Origin: Beaufortia kweichowensis
Lineage: Eukaryota; Chordata; Actinopteri; Cypriniformes; Gastromyzontidae
Assembly: GCA_019155185.1 (NCBI GenBank)
Contig: CM032817.1
Span: 4,148,974-4,212,973, forward strand
Direction: 5' to 3'
DNA length: 64,000 nt
Part shown: positions 32,101 to 64,000 of the stretch, piece by piece
Numbering within the stretch: position 1 is the stretch's first letter
How the letters are laid out: each line of letters opens with the position of its first letter
Notes under the pieces: model-generated
The model's database searches: none
What the model was told of the DNA's origin: nothing
What the model saw: only the letters and a program-made list of their open reading frames with translations
Translations under genes and position numbers: made by a program

Positions 32101-34511
32101 AAACCAAAAGTTACTGGAAAGCTCGGCACACCGAAAGAATCCTCATGCAGAGAAACCAACAGAAGAAAAACATCAAACCAAACTGACCCGCACAAGATTA
32201 TTTTAAAATACTCAATACTCAAATGCACCCCATTTCAAGTATGACAGGTTTCTTGAATTTAAAGTTCTGCAACTTAATACACAACAGTGAATATATTCTC
32301 TCTGTATCTTAAGATTTTTGTACAGCTGAATGAAACTGTTGTACAGTCAAAGTTATTGCATTGTTTTTGCATATCTTGTGGTATGCAAGCACATACGCAT
32401 GCACGCGCACAATCATACTGCATTTACTAAACACAAATACTAACATGGCCCTCGCACGTGCACGCTCGACTACACGCTCTGCATATACTAAACGCAGATA
32501 ATCGCACATACACAACCAAGGCCTCGGAATGTGCCTGGGGCAGCCTCACAATGACACATGGCACATGTGTGTAGAGATATGGGAGTGTGGTGACGGCTTT
32601 GGAACAGAGCAGGTGGGTTCTGGCTACATTTTTTTCCAAATGTTTTCACAAGCGTTGCATTGTCCTCAGAGCAGAGACTTCCTGTAAGCATTCAGGAACT
32701 CAACCACAACAAAAGCACGTGACCAGTGAAAGAAAATCAAAGAGTGTAAATCAGGACTTCAAGTGAAGAGTCGACCAGACAAAAATAGTTCATTATCTAT
32801 TCATATACGAAAAGAGAAATTCATATAATAATAATATTCTGAAGCAGTGTGCAAACTTCTATCCCAGTCTATAGTGTGGCACGCACAGAAAGACGTCTGG
32901 AAGCGGATTGGTTGCCGTTACTTCATACATCAACAGTGTCTTTTTTCATTAATAGATGTGTTTAGGGGACATCCCACACATTAGCAAAGTGAGTAACTGC
33001 TAACGCTTCAACACCTTATTTGCATAATAGATAAATAAGTAGTTCTCTGTGTGTGTCAGCTGAACTGCATGGATACAGTGCTAAACTGAGCAGAAAAATA
33101 TCCTTAACAGTAATAATAACAATAATAATAACTGTAATTAATAACATTGTATGATGGCGATGACACTGCAGACGTTCATATAATGAGTTGGTAATATATT
33201 TAGCCCTGTGTGAACTACATTAGAGTTTTTAAAATGATGCGCTACCCAGACATCCCTGAATACTCCATGCTTCCTCTCCTCAAAGTGCACCTTTACTGAC
33301 CTTCAGAGCTCTGCTGTTTCCTGCGGTTCAATAATGTCTGTCGCTCTCACTGTCAACCGAATGTTTCTGGAGATCAGCAGTGAAGAAACGTCAGTAGTTT
33401 CAGAACTTCCAATCCAGCAGCAGCATGGGAAACCATGTGACCTATCAGTGCTACGTGCGTCCAGGTGAGTTATACTGCGCCTTCACAGCTCGTGAGCTAC
33501 TGATAAACGACATGAGAGAGATTGAGCCCACCCTGAACACACTTCACCTCTGACAGGAATAAATAAATAAATAGCTTTTGTCTGTAAGAGGCATTAGAGT
33601 CACAACACTGCATCTGGCATAAACATCTTAAACTCTTTCAATAATAATAATAATAATAATAATTTAGAAAAACAGCATCCACTTGTGTGCAAAAACATTA
33701 CAAATGGTGGGAAAAAGGAAAATGAACACTGCAGAATGGTGAAGCAGATCTGGAAGTCAAAGGCCACTGATGCAATGACCTGTACTTTTCACAGCTAGCA
33801 GCTATCTGAAAGCCGTAACGGTACACAGAAGAGCGAAAGAGAAATGCAGAGTCCCATACAGTCTTTCAGTGACTTAACCAGAGAATTATGGGTAGAAATA
33901 AAAACAATAACAAACAAAAAGCAGCAACTTAACAAAAAAAACTTTAGAAGGTTAGGGGTGGTTGCAGACGATGCTTCTCCTGATGAAAGGATGATGGACA
34001 GCCCCGTGAAAAGTGAGACAGCTGCTATATCTGAGTGGGCTTCGCCGCTCCAGTTTGTCCAATTAGTCTTGCTGAGCATCCCTCGAACCTGCGACCGCTC
34101 CTGGACGGCAAATGCCCGACACAGTCCGCAGGATCCACCTGCTCAGCGCCGTACATCCACAACGGTACAACCACACGAAGGTCAGCACAATCCTATCCCA
34201 TTCGTTGGGTAACAGCGCATCCCATGATTCCCTGCTCGGTCAGGGTTTTTTCGTTTCCTTCTTACTGCAATCAAGGTTGTGAGAACTGTGAGGCACTTTA
34301 GAAACACGCACACAAACATGAACGCACGCCTACTCGCTCGTGCTCTCGCAAACACACGGACGAACTAAAAAACCAACTCGGTCTCAGCTAAGCAGAATGG
34401 CCTTATACCCCTACAGTAGGTACACGCAACAAACGGTCAGACTGCAGGACGTCAGTGTCCTCAGCGAGAGTTGGGCTAAGACGCAGGAAGTCCTCCGTGC
34501 TGATGTCGCCC
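29107..34511 (-). other. cacna1c: Probable cacna1c 3' UTR
   Basis: No exon on either strand. It runs from the stop codon to tttatt (AATAAA on the minus strand) at 29107-29112. A 5.4-kb 3' UTR would suit this gene, whose mammalian counterpart has a long one. Open frames here lack recognisable domains. The end is inferred. Confidence 0.45.
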
Positions 34512-60336
<25,825 letters not shown>

Positions 60337-63300
60337 CTAGAAAGACAAAACAGACATAAAAAGGACATTAGTTTTCAGTTTGCATCAGTCCTGACATCTT
60401 TAAAGGAAGATGCAGTTCTTTTTCAAGTGTAAGCCGATACATCACTAAGCAATTTGTCTGGATGATGACATTTTATTATAAATCAGGGCTATTGGAACAG
60501 GACAGATATCACACACACAGAACGCAGCACGCTGTGTTCGAGCGGGTTACAGAACAGAAATGCTGCATCTGTGAATGCCAGATGAGTTTCAAAGCCTCTG
60601 CTGACTGCCTCACAATTTTCTGTGTGGATGAAAATACAGGCATTATCTCTGAGGAGAATCCAGAAAAGGGCTTGAGACCTGATGCATTTCAAAACATTTT
60701 TGAACCGAAACTCGTCGACAATAACAGTGAGGATTACAAGCTGACTCATTCAGTAAAAATGACTGAAAAAAGTTTACAAATTTAATTATATTTCAAGACT
60801 GTTATGTGTTACTCCTTTTAATGTATTTTACCTATATGTTATACGTGTTATACGCAAGTTACTCTTGGCAAATAACTTATCTTCAATAAAAATAAAAAAT
60901 CTAAAATTTTTAAAAGGTTTTATAGATTAAGAGTTCAAATCAGAGTCAAACTATCAAAATATTTGCTTTCCAGGAAGCAACATCTTGGACATGACCAAAA
61001 CAACGCTGTCGCTAATGGTTTCTTAACTTTACAGAAAAAAATAACTACAAATTTATATTCTAAAAAGGATATTGAACAGAAGTCCATGAAAGCTTTATTT
61101 TCAAGGATCTTGTCATCTCAGCAAATAAGCACAGGTATATATTACAGTATCCACTGAAGCAGAGAACTTACACCAGCCAAAAGTCGTGATTTAGATCAGA
61201 GAAAAACATTCACAGAAACACTTCCCTATGCCAAACGTTGCTTACAGTCTATTTAAACTGCATTAGTTATATTGGTAATATTTTTGTGCAAAATAACACA
61301 TTCTTCAGCAAATGAGACCAATGAAGTTAAATAAATGTGCGAGTCCACTACTAAATGAAAATTGCTAAATGAAAATTATCACTTGAAATTGTCATTTCGA
61401 TCTGTTTGACTAGAGGCAGGTTAGTACAGATGCTAAACTATCAATCAATTTGTCATTGATTAACTGACTTTTTAATCCAAAGCTACTTACAGAACAAAGT
61501 ACAAGGTCAATCTGCGTGGAGTAACCCGAGGATGTCTTTTGCTCAAGGCGCAATAGTGATTTTTTCGGCTACCAGCCGAGATCAACATCCACTGGGCCAA
61601 ACTACAACCAGTATTTGTCTGGCAAAACCGACAAATATTAAAAACGATAACATTATTATCTATTATACTGTTTAGGTTTAGTGACTTTATGCCCCCCACC
61701 AAAAAATAATGTATGTGCTGATGGTCATATGAACTAATCTGATTACATTTTTGTCTATAGTTTGTCACTATGACTGCCACCATGCTGAAAAAAATGCATA
61801 AGGATTAAGAAGAAATCCTTATACGTTTCACTGTAAAAAGCAATTCATATGAGACTAGACTAAATACTATCAGAATTACAAAAAATTGGGGGTGTATAGC
61901 CCTTTAAAAACAAGTAGATCTGAGTTCTAAATGGTGTTTAGTTTATGTGAGATTATGTAAATTCAACTACTCAAATCAGGGTTAACTCTGAGATCTGGAA
62001 TCAATTCAAAGCTCTTAAATTAATTAAGCTCAATTACTGACAAGAGTCCTTGGTCATCAGCATAATCAACACTAGCACAATTCACAATACACACACAAAC
62101 ACACACATACCCACGAAAACAGTCTAATAATCAGATTTAGACAAACATCAATCATTAACTGTAATAAAAATAATGACTAGAGTTAATCATGGATTCATTT
62201 TGGTGACCTGCCCTCTCTATTCTTCCTGTGTTCTGCAATGTGATTGGATAAGAAGAAAGAACAACAACTCTGTCCAGAAGCCTAAATAATAATTTCTATA
62301 TTCAATGGTCAGCATAGAATGAACCCATTGCCATTGTTTGTAAATACTAGGCAAATATTTTCAAAAATTGTTTTATAAAGCATAAAGTGGATGACAAAAT
62401 AAACAAAAGTATTTCTCAAAAAAAATCACTTTCTAGTGTAGAATTGTTTCCAATATAACAAAACAACCTCTTACGTAGTGCAGGCAGAACAATATTGTTT
62501 TCTAGGCTGGAAAGCTCCCCCTTGAGTAAGACCTCTCTGTGTCTATAGAAAACGGTTATTAGCTGACAACATGTGCCGCTTTATAGAATAGACACTGTCC
62601 TGCTTTGCTCTGCTTCTTTCCCCTGATCAGCTGTGTGTGGGGATGTGGTGCACCAGTCAGCGTGATGTCAGAGGTCGTGGGAGCTGCTCTGAGACAGTCT
62701 GGTCCCCCGAGAGCCATTTGGGTTTACGGAACAAAATAAGATCTTCGGCCATGAGCTCTGAGAGAGATGAAAATATTCCCATGGCTCGGTCTGCAACACA
62801 GACTTAACGGGTCACCTAAAAAGAGTGACTTCAAGTAGATTAATTTGCAGGGACTGTCCACTGCTCAAGGCTGCAGGTTTGACAGGGGATTTCTTACCTA
62901 TGAGATTAATGGGGTAAACCTACTTGAATTTGGACCCGTAATCTTCTGTGGGACAGATTATCACAACACCACAGGTGGAAAAATGCTATGTCAGTAGCAG
63001 TAAAAAGCTAATCCAGGAGAAAACACAGAAAAGAGCTTTTAATCATTTTTACATGCAAAACATTTACACAGACGTCTTAAAGGCAGAGCTGCAAACTAAA
63101 GACTGTGCCAGAAAAGGTATTATTGTTTCTGGCTAAAAAATGGCATTTTAAGTTAATGCATTAAACTGATTTCTTTTAAACAAAAGTTTGAAAAAACAGA
63201 GCAGTATCTGCCTAAGATGCACATCTGTATCACTCCATCAGGGCATGTCACTACCACAGTAGTCTTCTTTGCAGCCCCCTGATCTCTCCTTTTATAGCAT

Positions 63301-64000
63301 ATGTGAGGTCAATGAAGATAAAGAGTTACGTGTGGTTTTGATGATGTGGTACGTGTGGTACATGATGTTTTATCTCAGTTAATCATAATTATGAGTTAAC
63401 ACAGCATTCAATTCAACAGGAATGACCGGCTGCTAAGAGAGAGAGTGTGTAAGCAAGAGAAAGATTAACAGGGCTACTCACTCATGCCCATAATTGCAGC
63501 GATAGCACATTTAAAAAGGTCAATTTAAGCCTGGAGTAGTGTGAGATATCTGTGTGAAGGAGAATGTATTATTAAGACTCTTAGAAGATGAGACGTGTTG
63601 GTTTTCTTTTGAACCAGCTGGCACAGCGACAGAAACACACACACAGAGTGGCATCTGGTGTAGTGCATCCTTGAGATTTCAGGTTCGAAAAGACCTACTG
63701 ACACTCTCTGTTCTGACCTGGACACACACACACACTTAAAAGTATAACATACATCATAATCACAGAACAAAAACAACACAACTGTTCTCATCAAGTTCCA
63801 AGTACTATATTTTATAACCTAAACTGTATATTTGTGTTTGTTCGCAGACACTGATGTGATTTGTGATTTGTTTTTTACTTTTTGAATTGATCAGATGTAC
63901 ACTTTGGCCTGGCAGAAAATAAAAAAGCCCTGGAGACAAAGATAAAGGAAAGATTTGAACCATATTGAAAATGCTACAGACATTTTGTACAGCTGCTACA
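60337..64000 (-). other. cacna1c: cacna1c intron continuing beyond the window
   Basis: No exon for the N-terminus or IS1 was found. AT-rich sequence without a recognisable coding segment on either strand. Confidence 0.55.

Noticed and set aside
29113..34500. Independent gene in the proposed 3' UTR
   Set aside because: Frames up to 122 codons exist but none shows a domain or exon structure.

Overview
The window looks like genomic DNA of a teleost fish, most likely a cyprinid: vertebrate GT/AG-spliced genes, AT-rich introns, GATA/ATCT microsatellites and interspersed repeats of the kind common in zebrafish and carp. No prokaryotic, viral or CRISPR features were seen. All gene models were read by eye from exon homology, splice signals and codon phase.

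Left part (about 0.5-25.4 kb, + strand): a tandem cluster of sialic-acid-binding Ig-like lectin (Siglec/CD22-like) receptor genes. Gene A (506-5500) has a V-set domain, seven more Ig domains, a membrane helix and an ITIM/ITSM tail, but its V exon carries a 2-bp deletion. Gene B (7721-9282) is a relic in which half a V-set domain is joined to half a membrane exon and the tail is broken. Gene C (13150-19256) has nine Ig domains and a shortened tail without canonical inhibitory motifs. Gene D (21259-24745) is a compact three-Ig receptor with a full ITIM/ITSM tail. C and D share a promoter block with ETS- and IRF-like sites. A third, orphan copy of that block lies at 25.31 kb with no gene behind it. 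The cluster shows exon duplication, exon homogenisation and birth-and-death evolution, and pairs a probably inhibitory receptor with one lacking canonical inhibitory motifs.

Middle (25.4-29.1 kb): microsatellite, sparse intergenic DNA, then a CpG-rich first exon and a terminal exon of an unidentified + strand transcript ending at about 28.95 kb.

Right part (29.1-64 kb, - strand): the 3' three quarters of an L-type voltage-gated calcium channel alpha-1 gene, best matched to cacna1c (Cav1.2). Forty-five coding exons were placed, from domain I S2 (60336) to the stop codon (34512), followed by a probable 5.4-kb 3' UTR whose polyadenylation signal faces that of the + strand transcript. All four pore motifs, the beta-subunit interaction site, the calmodulin-binding IQ region and a PDZ-type C-terminus are present. 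Two mutually exclusive exon pairs (domain I S6 and domain IV S3) are intact. The exons for the N-terminus and domain I S1 lie beyond 64 kb.
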